DNA of 64,000 nt from assembly GCA_963835215.1 (NCBI GenBank), contig CAWIES010000002.1:496001-560000 (forward strand), given 5' to 3'. Position numbers and translations under genes: made by a program. Shown here piece after piece: positions 29,358 to 38,249 of this stretch. A model generated the notes under the pieces. It did not search any database, was not told where the DNA came from, and saw only the letters and a list, made by a program, of their open reading frames with translations. Numbering within the stretch: the first letter of the stretch is position 1; the number at the start of each line of letters is the position of its first letter. The DNA comes from Roseiarcus sp963835215 (lineage in GTDB: Bacteria > Pseudomonadota > Alphaproteobacteria > Rhizobiales > Beijerinckiaceae).

Positions 29358-30196
29358 GCCTTCATTTCAACCAGGCGTCCGCGGAGCCTCGGGCACGCGC
29401 CGTCAGCAGCTCCTTCTATCTGGCAATGCGGTTGATGCCGGCGGCCCAGAGGCAGGCGATGTTCGAAATCTACGCGTTCTGCCGCGAGGTCGACGATATC
29501 GCCGACGAGGGCGGTGCGCGGGACGATCGGCTCGAACGATTGGGCCAATGGCGCGCCGACATCGAGGCGATCTACACGGGCGCCACGCCGTCGCCGCGTT
29601 TGGCGCCGCTTGCGGGCGCCATCCGTGACTTCAAGTTGAAGCGCGAGGATTTCCTTGCCGTGATCGACGGGATGGAGATGGATGTGACATCGGCGCCCGC
29701 CATTATGGATTGGGCGAGGCTCGATCTTTATTGCGATCGCGTGGCCAGCGCGGTTGGGCGCCTCGGCGTGCGGGTGTTCGGAATGGAAGAGACTCCGGGT
29801 CTGGAGCTCGCGCATCATTTGGGACGCGCTCTGCAACTGACCAACATTCTGCGCGACATCGACGAGGACGCGGGGGCCGATCGGCTCTATCTACCGTTGG
29901 AGGCTCTGCGCGCCGCCGGGATCATGGCGACTGATCCGAAGGGCGTCGTCGCCAGTCCGACGGTCGGCGACGCCTGCGCGCCTGTGGTCGCCCGCGCCGA
30001 GGAACACTTTCGCGCATCCGATGCGATCATGGCGACGTGCCCCAGTCGCATTGTGCGGACGCCGCGCATCATGTCGGCGGCCTATCGCATGATCCTCACG
30101 AACCTGATCGCGCGCGGTTGGCAGGCGCCGCGCGCGCGCGTCAAAGTGCGGCGCTCGCTGCTATTATGGTCCGTGCTTCGCTCGACGCTGCAATGA
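29354..30196 (+). CDS. hpnD: Presqualene diphosphate synthase HpnD
   Basis: This 280-residue squalene/phytoene synthase-fold enzyme joins two FPP molecules to presqualene diphosphate. SSSFYLAMRLMPAAQRQAMF at the start, AFCREVDDIADE (first Asp-rich motif) and TNILRDIDEDAGADRLYLP (second motif) are diagnostic. YCDRVASAVGRLGVRVFG lies between them. The start overlaps the hpnC stop (ATGA) and the stop overlaps hpnE, so hpnB to hpnE are tightly coupled. Confidence 0.94.
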   Translation: MSLHFNQASAEPRARAVSSSFYLAMRLMPAAQRQAMFEIYAFCREVDDIADEGGARDDRLERLGQWRADIEAIYTGATPSPRLAPLAGAIRDFKLKREDFLAVIDGMEMDVTSAPAIMDWARLDLYCDRVASAVGRLGVRVFGMEETPGLELAHHLGRALQLTNILRDIDEDAGADRLYLPLEALRAAGIMATDPKGVVASPTVGDACAPVVARAEEHFRASDAIMATCPSRIVRTPRIMSAAYRMILTNLIARGWQAPRARVKVRRSLLLWSVLRSTLQ

Positions 30197-31440
30197 GCCC
30201 GCGCAGGATTCACATCGTCGGCGCCGGATTGGCGGGTCTGTCGGCTGCGGTCAGTCTCGTCTCGCGCGGCGCGGCGGTGTCGATTTACGAGTCCGCCCCG
30301 CACGCCGGCGGCCGCTGCCGCTCCTATCTCGATCCCGCGCTCGGAATGGAGATCGACAACGGCAATCACCTCATTCTATCCGGCAACCACGCGACGTTGT
30401 CTTACCTCGACGCCATCGGTGCGCGCGATCGTCTCTATCTCGCGCCGACGGCGAGCTTTCCGTTCATGGATCTCGCAACGGGGCGTCGGTGGACGGTGCG
30501 CGCCAACGATGGGCCGATTCCGTGGTGGATATTCGATGCGCGGCGGCGAGCGCCGGAAACGCGGCTGCGCGAATATCTCGCCATGGTGCGTCTGCTGCGC
30601 GGCGCGCCTGGGGCGACCATTGGCGACGCCATCGCTTGCGAGGGACCGCTGTACGATCGTCTGATCCGGCCACTTTTACTGGCGGCGCTCAACATTGAGC
30701 CGCCCGAAGGCTCCGCGAAGCTGGCCGCAGCCGTCTTGCGCGAGACGCTCGCCGCGGGAGGGCGCAACTATCGCCCGATGATCGCCCGCAATGGCCTTTC
30801 AGAAGCACTGGTGACGCCGGCTTTGCGTTTCCTGGAGAGTCGAGGAGCGAGCGTCGCCTTCGGTCGGCGGCTGCGCGGGCTCAGCTTCGAGGGCACTCGG
30901 GCAACAGCGCTCGATTTCGGCGATGCCTCGATCTCGCTCGCCAACGACGACGCCGTCATCCTCGCCGTCCCGCCCTTTGCCGCCGGGGCGCTGATCCCGA
31001 AACTTACCACGCCAACGAAATATCGCGCCATCGTCAGCGCGCATTTTCGTGTCGGCCTTCCGGCGACGGAGCCTCCGATAACCGGCGTCATCAACGGTGA
31101 GGTCGAATGGCTCTTCACCTTCCCGAACCGGCTGTCGGTGACAATCAGCGCCGCCGACCGGTTGCTGGATGAGCCGCGCGAGGAGCTCGCGGCGAGACTC
31201 TGGTCGGAAGTCGCCACGATCACTGGCGCTAGTGGGCCGATGCCGGCGTGGCAGATCGTGCGCGAGACCCGAGCAACCTTTGCAGCCACGCCAGAGGAAG
31301 ACGCCAAGCGTCCGCCCGCGAAAACGCAATGGACCAATCTGGCGCTTGCCGGCGACTGGACACAAACGGGATTGCCCGCGACGATCGAAGGCGCTGTCCG
31401 TTCGGGCGTCACAGCGGCCCTTCTCGCCGCTCCGAGCTAG
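30193..31440 (+). CDS. hpnE: Hydroxysqualene dehydroxylase HpnE
   Basis: This 415-residue FAD-dependent amine-oxidase-like protein reduces hydroxysqualene to squalene. The dinucleotide-binding motif HIVGAGLAGLSAAVSL is at the N-terminus, followed by GGRCRSYLD and GNHLILSGNHATL. LALAGDWTQTGLPATIEGA near the C-terminus is the second FAD-contact segment. ATG 30193 overlaps the hpnD stop by four bases; frames open further upstream lie inside hpnD and were discarded. shc follows 50 bases later on the same strand. Confidence 0.93.
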   Translation: MSPRRIHIVGAGLAGLSAAVSLVSRGAAVSIYESAPHAGGRCRSYLDPALGMEIDNGNHLILSGNHATLSYLDAIGARDRLYLAPTASFPFMDLATGRRWTVRANDGPIPWWIFDARRRAPETRLREYLAMVRLLRGAPGATIGDAIACEGPLYDRLIRPLLLAALNIEPPEGSAKLAAAVLRETLAAGGRNYRPMIARNGLSEALVTPALRFLESRGASVAFGRRLRGLSFEGTRATALDFGDASISLANDDAVILAVPPFAAGALIPKLTTPTKYRAIVSAHFRVGLPATEPPITGVINGEVEWLFTFPNRLSVTISAADRLLDEPREELAARLWSEVATITGASGPMPAWQIVRETRATFAATPEEDAKRPPAKTQWTNLALAGDWTQTGLPATIEGAVRSGVTAALLAAPS

Positions 31441-31490
31441 CTTCGCTTTCCAGCTCCCGTTAATCGTCCCGCGGACCAAGGACACGCCAA

Positions 31491-33440
31491 ATGCCTGAGA
31501 TCGGGTCAAGCTCCTCTCAGCCCACGCCCCCGACCCTCGACAGCGCGATCGCCGCCGCGACGGGTTATCTATTGGCGGCGCAGAGATCCGATGGCCACTG
31601 GGTTTTCGAACTGGAGTCGGACGCTACAATCCCGGCCGAATACGTCCTGATGCGGCATTATCTCGGCGAGCCGGTGGACGCGCGCCTGGAAGCCAAGATC
31701 GCCGCCTATCTTCGACGCATCCAAGGCGCGCACGGCGGTTGGGCGCTATTCCATGACGGCGACTTCGACGTCAGCGCGTCCGTGAAGGCCTATTTCGCGC
31801 TGAAGATGATCGGCGACGATCTCCAGTCGCCGAATATGCGCCAAGCCCGTGAGGCGATCCGCCGGCATGGCGGCGCGGCCCGCGTCAATGTCTTCACGCG
31901 CGTGCTTCTGGCTTTGTTCGGTGTCATTGGCTGGCGCGCGGTTCCGGTCATGCCGGTCGAGATTATGCTCTTGCCGCGCTGGTTTCCTTTCCACCTCGAC
32001 AAGATTTCCTATTGGGCGCGCACCGTGATCGCGCCTTTGCTGGTTCTGGGCGCCCTGAAACCGCGGGCGCGTAACGCCCGTGGCGTTGGCGTCGACGAGC
32101 TCTTTCTCGAGCCGCCCGCGAGCGTGAGCCTGCTCGAAAGAGCGCCTCACCAAAACGCAGCCTGGTTTCGCTTCTTCCGCGTCGTCGACATCGCGTTGCG
32201 CTTCGTCGAACCTTACTTTCCCGAAGGTCTGCGCAAGAAGGCGATCGAAAAAACGGTCGCGTTTGTGACCCAGCGCCTCAATGGCGAGGATGGCCTCGGC
32301 GCGATTTTTCCCGCCATGGCCAATTCGGTCATGATGTTCGATGCGCTCGGCTACCCGGCGCAGCATCCGGATCGCGCGGTGGCGCGACGCGCGATCGACA
32401 GGCTGCTCGTCGAGCGGGAGGACGAGGCCTATTGCCAACCGTGCGTTTCGCCGGTCTGGGATACGGTCCTCGCGTGTCACGCGCTCATGGAGGTCGGCAC
32501 GGATTCGGCGATCGACGCGGCGGAGGCCGGGCTCGAATGGGTGCGGCCGTTGCAGGTTCTCGATATCGTGGGCGATTGGGCCGCGCAACGTCCCGCCGTA
32601 CGGCCCGGAGGCTGGGCCTTTCAATACAACAACGCCTACTACCCGGATCTCGACGACACCGCCGTCGTGGTGATGGCGATGGACCGGGCGCAACGGACGA
32701 GAGGGCGTCAGAGCTTCCAACAGGCGATCGAACGCGGCGATGAATGGGTGCGCGGTCTGCAGAGCCGAAACGGCGGTTGGGGCGCCTTCGACGCCAACAA
32801 CAACGCTCTCTATCTCAACAACATTCCCTTCTCGGATCATGGCGCCCTGCTCGATCCGCCGACCGAAGACGTGACCGGTCGCTGCGTGTCGATGTTGGCG
32901 CAACTTGGGGGCGGCGATTCCGCTCTGCGAGCCGGCCTCGAGTTCTTGCGTCGAACGCAGCGCAGCGATGGAAGCTGGTTCGGTCGATGGGGCCTCAACT
33001 ACATTTACGGCACATGGTCGTCACTATGCGCGTTGAAAGCGGCCGGCCTGGCCCCGGAGGCCCCCGAGATCAGCCGCGCCGCGGACTGGCTCATTGCGAT
33101 CGAGAACGCCGGCGGTGGTTGGGGCGAGGACGGCTCGAGCTATGGGCTCGACTACGTCAAATACGCGCCGGCGCCGAGCACGGCCTCACAGACCAGTTGG
33201 GCGTTGTTAGGACTGATGGCGGCCGGTCGCGCCGATCATCCGGCGGTTGCGCGCGGCATTGCGTTTCTGCTGCAAACGCAGCAGTCCGATGGCGTCTGGT
33301 TGGAGGAACGCTACACGGGGACCGGATTCCCGAGGGTCTTCTATCTCAGGTATCACGGCTATGCGAAATTCTTTCCGCTATGGGCGCTGGCTCGCTACCG
33401 AAACATCGCGTCAGGCGGAAAGAACGACTACGGCATGTGA
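31491..33440 (+). CDS. shc: Squalene-hopene cyclase (Shc/HpnF)
   Basis: This 649-residue monotopic membrane enzyme cyclises squalene to hopene and hopanol. The catalytic DXDD motif is PDLDDTA (about residues 386-389). Several QW repeats are visible, such as QGAHGGWALF, QSRNGGWGAFD, RSDGSWFGRWG and NAGGGWGED. WGLNYIYGTW near the C-terminus is also family-typical. Length is normal for SHC. It completes the hpnB-C-D-E-shc series. Its product diploptene is the substrate for HpnH, encoded on the opposite strand about 4 kb downstream. Confidence 0.96.
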   Translation: MPEIGSSSSQPTPPTLDSAIAAATGYLLAAQRSDGHWVFELESDATIPAEYVLMRHYLGEPVDARLEAKIAAYLRRIQGAHGGWALFHDGDFDVSASVKAYFALKMIGDDLQSPNMRQAREAIRRHGGAARVNVFTRVLLALFGVIGWRAVPVMPVEIMLLPRWFPFHLDKISYWARTVIAPLLVLGALKPRARNARGVGVDELFLEPPASVSLLERAPHQNAAWFRFFRVVDIALRFVEPYFPEGLRKKAIEKTVAFVTQRLNGEDGLGAIFPAMANSVMMFDALGYPAQHPDRAVARRAIDRLLVEREDEAYCQPCVSPVWDTVLACHALMEVGTDSAIDAAEAGLEWVRPLQVLDIVGDWAAQRPAVRPGGWAFQYNNAYYPDLDDTAVVVMAMDRAQRTRGRQSFQQAIERGDEWVRGLQSRNGGWGAFDANNNALYLNNIPFSDHGALLDPPTEDVTGRCVSMLAQLGGGDSALRAGLEFLRRTQRSDGSWFGRWGLNYIYGTWSSLCALKAAGLAPEAPEISRAADWLIAIENAGGGWGEDGSSYGLDYVKYAPAPSTASQTSWALLGLMAAGRADHPAVARGIAFLLQTQQSDGVWLEERYTGTGFPRVFYLRYHGYAKFFPLWALARYRNIASGGKNDYGM

Positions 33441-33457
33441 CGCCGAGAAGGCGGCCG

Positions 33458-33979
33458 CTAATCGGGGGGCGGCGCACCCTTTATGGCGGGGGATTGAGAC
33501 TCTCTGGGAATGTCTTTGCGCGCGATCGAATCGTCAGGGAGCCGCGTCCACACCTGCGTCTGGCCGAGGAGGGAAACGCCAATATAGCCCCGCACCGACA
33601 ATTGCTGTCCATCCTCACTGATTTCCATTTGCGCGTGATAGACGGAGCCGTTGCGCGGATCGAGTATGGTTCCGTCCTCATATTTCAGTCCATCGCGCTT
33701 CATTTGCTTCACGAGGACAAGCCCCATCATGGGCGCGTTCGTCTGGTCGCCCGTGCATTTCAAACAATTGGGTACGATGGGCGTCCCGGCCTTCGGGAAC
33801 ATTTTCACGAGGCGTCCCTCGTACACTTGAAAATTCTCGACGAAGTAGAACCAAGCAGCGGGATGGCCGTCGCTATCGTCACTTTCCCAAAAGCCGGTGA
33901 CGTCCGGCTGCGGCGCGGCGCTCGATGGATTGGCGACGATCAGTGCAGTCGCAAGGGTGGCGAAGGATGCGATTTTCAT
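33458..33979 (-). CDS. DUF2147 family secreted protein
   Basis: This 173-residue protein has a signal peptide (MKIASFATLATALIVANPSSAA). The mature part matches DUF2147: VTGFWESDDSDGHPAAWFYF, PNCLKCTGDQ, DGTILDPRNGSVY and LLGQTQVWTRLP. A CxxC pair (CLKC) may form a disulfide. The function of the family is unknown. It converges with shc (17-base gap). Its place inside the hopanoid cluster suggests an envelope-related role, but this is guilt by association. Confidence 0.85.
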   Translation of the reverse strand: MKIASFATLATALIVANPSSAAPQPDVTGFWESDDSDGHPAAWFYFVENFQVYEGRLVKMFPKAGTPIVPNCLKCTGDQTNAPMMGLVLVKQMKRDGLKYEDGTILDPRNGSVYHAQMEISEDGQQLSVRGYIGVSLLGQTQVWTRLPDDSIARKDIPRESQSPAIKGAPPPD

Positions 33980-34105
33980 GCGGGTTTTCCCATGCTTGTG
34001 GCGTGAACCAACCCCCCTGCCCCTAACTCAAGCTCAAACAGCGATCGACCGGCGCGCCGCAGCGTCGGCCGACTAGACTCGCGCGCGCCCATTGCGGAGG
34101 GCGCA

Positions 34106-34330
34106 TCACTTGCCATCGATAACGACCCGGCAGCGCTCCGACAGCCTGTCGTGATTCGTTTGCAGGCAATGCAGAAATGCCGACGAGCCCGCATCCTTGC
34201 CCAGTTGGTAACAAAACCTCCGGACGTCGGGCGTGCAAGCCGCTCGTTGTTCCGGCGTGCCATCCTCCGCGAATGCGCCGCCCGCTAGAGTCAGAAGCAG
34301 CGCCGAAAGGGCGATTTTATGAACCAGCAT
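34106..34330 (-). CDS. Small secreted four-cysteine protein overlapping hpnN
   Basis: A 74-residue product with a signal peptide (MLVHKIALSALLLTLAGGAFA) and a mature part with four cysteines in the pattern C-x8-C...C-x11-C (RAACTPDVRRFCYQL, FLHCLQTNHDRLSERCRVV). Similar short secreted proteins are common in Hyphomicrobiales; their role is unknown. ATG 34330 has GGAGGA eight bases upstream, better than the in-frame TTG at 34345. It overlaps the 3' end of hpnN by 14 bases and is probably translationally coupled to it. Confidence 0.75.
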   Translation of the reverse strand: MLVHKIALSALLLTLAGGAFAEDGTPEQRAACTPDVRRFCYQLGKDAGSSAFLHCLQTNHDRLSERCRVVIDGK

Positions 34331-36974
34331 TTTGACGTCCTCCAAGAGCTGCCGCTTGTTTCAATTCCTTCGCCTCGCGCCGCTTTCCCGGCGCGTCCGC
34401 GGCCTCGCGCGGCTTTCCCATCAGAATCGGCTGAAACAGAACCGCCGCCGCGAGCGTGCACGCCAAAGACAGAGCCAACAGCTTGCCCATGCTCGACGTG
34501 CCGGGATGACTTGAAAACCATAGGCTGCCGAAGGCGGTCGCCGTTGTCAGCGCGCTGTAGATGACTGCTCGGGTCAAGCTGGTCTGAAGAAGATTCGTCT
34601 GCCCTTCGCGCCACGCCATGATGTAGTAAATCTTGAATGCGACGCCGACGCCCAGCAGCAGCGGCAGGGCGATGATGTTGGCGAAATTGAGCGGCATTCC
34701 GATCACGACGCACAGCTCCATCGTGACCACGCCGGCGACCGTCAGGGGAATCAGCGTCAGGAGCACGTCGCCGATCCGGCGCAGCACGATCCATAGCAGC
34801 AGAGCGATCGACGCCATCGCCCAAAGGCCCGCCTCGATGAAGGCCGTGACGATGGTGTTCCCGGCCTCCATGATCGATATCGGCCCCTCGGTGGCGTCTG
34901 GCTCGACGGCGAGCACGCTCCGCGCGAAACGCCGCATCGTCTGATTGTTGTCGGGGTCGCCCTTGGGGGCGATCGAAACCCGAGCACGTCCGTCGGGCGT
35001 CATCCAATCTTGCACGAGATCGGGGGGCAATGAGGAGCGGGTGATCTCGTCGGCCTGAAGCGACGTCTTCAAGCCGTCCAGCGCCGCTCGCAAAGGCCAA
35101 ACGAATGTCTCTTGCGCCTTGGCGCGAACCGCCGCGTCGCCGCCAGCAAGCGCCTTCAGCAAAACCGCCAATCGTTTCGCGGCGCCCGCGCCTGCGCCCG
35201 TTCGATCGCCGGCCGCCTCGACGAGCCTGGCCGCGCCCTCGTTCAGTGCGTCGACATTTTCGGCGTCTGTCGGCGGCGTCTGCGCATTCTTCGGATCGAA
35301 CGCAGCGCTGAGCGCGCTATCGGCCTGCCTTATCAGCGATAGCTTTTCGCTCTGTTGCTCCGGGATGAAGCTCGACAGGGTCACCACATGCGACACCTCC
35401 GGAAGGGTCGACACGCGAGCGGCGATCACGCCGGCCTGCTCGAGAGAGGGGGCCAGCACCTGGATCGCATTGGTGTCGGTGGAGGGATCGCGAGCGAGCT
35501 CAAGGTAGGTCGCGATGGATTCCGTATGCGGGTCGCGCAGATTGATCGGATTGAAATCGAAGGTCAGCCAGTAGAGGAGCGGCAGACCGCCGATGACGGC
35601 GATCGCGGTGCCCACGAGGATGCCGATGCGATGTCGCGCCATGAATTCGTCGACGGGCGCCAGCGACGAATAGCCGAGGGGCTCCGGTTCGCCCGGAGGA
35701 CCAAGCAGCCGGATTAGCGCGGGCAGCAACGTGATGGTCGTCGCAAACGCGATCAACATCCCGCAGCCTGCTATCTGCCCCAGCTCCGCGACGCCTCGGT
35801 AGTCGGTTGGCAGAAAGGACAGAAATCCCGCCGCCGTCGCCAAGGCGGCCAGCGTCAGCGGCGCGCCGACGTGAAAGCCGGCTCGGACGATGGCCTCTCG
35901 CAGATTGTCGCTTTCGTGGCGCTCGGCGCGGTAGCGAACGCTGAACTGGATGCCGAAATCGACGCCTATGCCCACGAACAGAACGGCGAAATAAATCGAG
36001 ATGAGGTTGAACGATCCCACCATGAACAAGCCAAGCGCCGCGGTCAGCGTCAGCCCGACAAAGAGATTGACGACGATCGCCAGGATCAAACGTCCCGAGC
36101 GTAGCGCGAGCCAAAGAATCAACAGTACGATCGCGAGCGTGACGAGCCCGTTCCGGAGCGCGTTCTCTTTTATCGTCCCAAATTCCTCGTCCGCCATCGC
36201 GACCGGGCCGGTGAGCCTCACGCTCGCTTGGAATTTTGGCGCGATCGTCGCCGCGATCCGCCGGATCGCCTCCGAGGCCGCGTGGCCGGGTTGCAGGGCG
36301 CCGAAGTCGAGGACTGGGCGGACCTCGATGAAACCGCGCATTTCATTCGACGGCGGCGTTCCGCCTTCAGCCATCGCCCGCCATGAAAAACTGGCGGGGC
36401 GACCCGCCAGCACATTGTCCAAAGTATCGCAGACCATGCCGAGAGGGTGCGCGAGATCGTCGAGCGTCAGCTTGTCCGAGTTCACGCCGATCAGAACATC
36501 CTCGAGGCCCGCTATCAATCCGCGCAGGCTCTGATCGCCGTTGAGATCGCCAATAAGGGCGTCCCCCCGCGAGAGAGCGCCTAGGATGCTCTCCAACTTA
36601 TCTAAGGGTTCGAACAGCAGACCATGACGCGCGAAGAACTCGGCGCCGCCGGCGCTGGCCACGCGCTGAAACTGGGTCTTTTCTTTCGCCAGCGCCTGGG
36701 TCAGTTCCGTCGTCGCCGCGCTCGTCAGTTCGGGCGTCGGCGCCTCCACCACGACGTCGATGACGCCGAACCGGCGGAACGCGCTTTCAAACGCAACTTC
36801 GCGTTGGCGCCAGCCGACCGACTTGGAAAGCAGCGCGGTGATGTCGGAGTTGATCGCGAAATGCGTGGCCGTATAGGCGCTAGCCGCCGCAGCCATGAGC
36901 AACGCGACGATCAGCACGCTCCACGCGCGGCGCACGCAAAATCCGATGATCCGAACGACAATAGACGTCAGCAT
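34317..36974 (-). CDS. hpnN: Hopanoid exporter HpnN (RND/MMPL family)
   Basis: This 885-residue polytopic inner-membrane protein belongs to the RND superfamily, HpnN branch, needed to move hopanoids to the outer membrane. TM1 is near residues 18-36, followed by a large periplasmic loop to about residue 290. A block of five or six helices includes VGIGVDFGIQFSVRYRAERHE. A second periplasmic loop and a second block (LPLLLGVGVAFKIYYIMAWREG) follow. The C-terminus is basic. Length and topology are complete. It is downstream of hpnH on the same strand (101-base gap). Confidence 0.93.
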   Translation of the reverse strand: MLTSIVVRIIGFCVRRAWSVLIVALLMAAAASAYTATHFAINSDITALLSKSVGWRQREVAFESAFRRFGVIDVVVEAPTPELTSAATTELTQALAKEKTQFQRVASAGGAEFFARHGLLFEPLDKLESILGALSRGDALIGDLNGDQSLRGLIAGLEDVLIGVNSDKLTLDDLAHPLGMVCDTLDNVLAGRPASFSWRAMAEGGTPPSNEMRGFIEVRPVLDFGALQPGHAASEAIRRIAATIAPKFQASVRLTGPVAMADEEFGTIKENALRNGLVTLAIVLLILWLALRSGRLILAIVVNLFVGLTLTAALGLFMVGSFNLISIYFAVLFVGIGVDFGIQFSVRYRAERHESDNLREAIVRAGFHVGAPLTLAALATAAGFLSFLPTDYRGVAELGQIAGCGMLIAFATTITLLPALIRLLGPPGEPEPLGYSSLAPVDEFMARHRIGILVGTAIAVIGGLPLLYWLTFDFNPINLRDPHTESIATYLELARDPSTDTNAIQVLAPSLEQAGVIAARVSTLPEVSHVVTLSSFIPEQQSEKLSLIRQADSALSAAFDPKNAQTPPTDAENVDALNEGAARLVEAAGDRTGAGAGAAKRLAVLLKALAGGDAAVRAKAQETFVWPLRAALDGLKTSLQADEITRSSLPPDLVQDWMTPDGRARVSIAPKGDPDNNQTMRRFARSVLAVEPDATEGPISIMEAGNTIVTAFIEAGLWAMASIALLLWIVLRRIGDVLLTLIPLTVAGVVTMELCVVIGMPLNFANIIALPLLLGVGVAFKIYYIMAWREGQTNLLQTSLTRAVIYSALTTATAFGSLWFSSHPGTSSMGKLLALSLACTLAAAVLFQPILMGKPREAADAPGKRREAKELKQAAALGGRQNAGS

Positions 36975-37075
36975 GAACGAAGCCGCTTTCGGAGCGTGGA
37001 CGTCCGGAGGGATAGGCCATCACGATACTTCCGCGCCGCGACGCTCGGCGGGCCGCGTTTCGTCGCTCGCAGGAC

Positions 37076-38239
37076 TTACTGAGCGGAGATATGCGTTTCG
37101 GTGCGGGAAGCCGGGTCCGAAACCGATCCCGTCGCTTGGGACAGTTTGGACACCATATTTTCAACGTGGCCCGCGAAGACATATTCCGCCGGTCGCTGCG
37201 CTCCGAGAGGGATCTCCGGCGCCATCGGTCCCTCGGTGCGAATGCCTTTCAAAAGCAACCAGATGACGGACAGCGGATTATGGATAGCGGCCAGCGCGGC
37301 GGTTGGCTCATAGCCGCAATGGGCCATGCAGTCGGCGCATTTCTCGTATCGCCCGGTCCCGTACTTGTCCCAATCGGTCGTTTCCATCAGCTCCTTGAAG
37401 GACTGAGTGTAACCCTCGCCGAGAAGGTAACAGGGCTTTTGCCAGCCGAAGACGTTGCGTGTGGGCATGCCCCACGGCGTGCAACGGTAATCGCGATTGC
37501 CGGCGAGGAAGTCCAGGAACAGCGCCGAGTGAACGAAGCTCCATTTCCTGCCCTTACCCAAAGCGAAAACCCGGCGGAACAGCTCCTTGGTCTTACGCCG
37601 ATTGAGGAAATGGTTCTGATCCGGGGCGCGCTCATACGCGTAACCTGGCGACATCGCCACGCCGACGCCGAGATCCCGCATGGCGTCCATAAACGCGGCA
37701 ATGCTTTCGGCCGAAAATCCGTCGAAGATGGTGGCGTTGACATTGACCGCGAAGCCCTTCGCTTTCGCCGCCTTGATCGCCCTTACCGCGATGTCGAATA
37801 CACCCTTCTGGGATACCGACTGATCGTGATGATCCCGCAGGCCGTCGAGATGCACGGTGAAGAACAGGTAGGGCGAAGGCGTGAAGAGGTGCAGTTTCTT
37901 TTCGAGCAGCAGCGCATTCGTGCACAGCGAGAGGAATTTCTTGCGCGCAACGACGCCTTCCACAATCTTGCCGATTTCGCGATGGATCAGCGGTTCGCCG
38001 CCGGGAATCGCGACAACGGGCGCGCCACATTCATCGACGGCGTCCAAACATTCCTGAACCGACATCCGTTGGTTCAGAATGGGATCGGGATAGTCGATCT
38101 TGCCGCATCCGACACAAGCCAGGTTGCAGCGAAACAGCGGCTCAAGCATCAGCACGAGGGGGTAGCGTTCCCGCCCCGCCAAGCGCTGCTTGAGCAGATA
38201 CGCGCCGATCTTGGCTTCTTTGAAGAATGGGATGGCCAT
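37076..38239 (-). CDS. hpnH: Adenosyl-hopene synthase HpnH (radical SAM)
   Basis: This 387-residue radical SAM enzyme adds the 5'-deoxyadenosyl group to diploptene, the first step to extended C35 hopanoids. The cluster motif is PLFRCNLACVGCGKID (CxxxCxxC). AIPGGEPLIHREIG is the SAM-binding GGE segment. The C-terminal SPASM-like cysteines appear in KPCYLLGEGY and EKCADCMAHCGYEP. Length is normal. It starts ten bases after the stop of the dxs-ispH gene, so it is in the same operon. Later side-chain genes such as hpnG are not in the window. Confidence 0.95.
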   Translation of the reverse strand: MAIPFFKEAKIGAYLLKQRLAGRERYPLVLMLEPLFRCNLACVGCGKIDYPDPILNQRMSVQECLDAVDECGAPVVAIPGGEPLIHREIGKIVEGVVARKKFLSLCTNALLLEKKLHLFTPSPYLFFTVHLDGLRDHHDQSVSQKGVFDIAVRAIKAAKAKGFAVNVNATIFDGFSAESIAAFMDAMRDLGVGVAMSPGYAYERAPDQNHFLNRRKTKELFRRVFALGKGRKWSFVHSALFLDFLAGNRDYRCTPWGMPTRNVFGWQKPCYLLGEGYTQSFKELMETTDWDKYGTGRYEKCADCMAHCGYEPTAALAAIHNPLSVIWLLLKGIRTEGPMAPEIPLGAQRPAEYVFAGHVENMVSKLSQATGSVSDPASRTETHISAQ

Positions 38240-38249
38240 GCTTCTTCCT

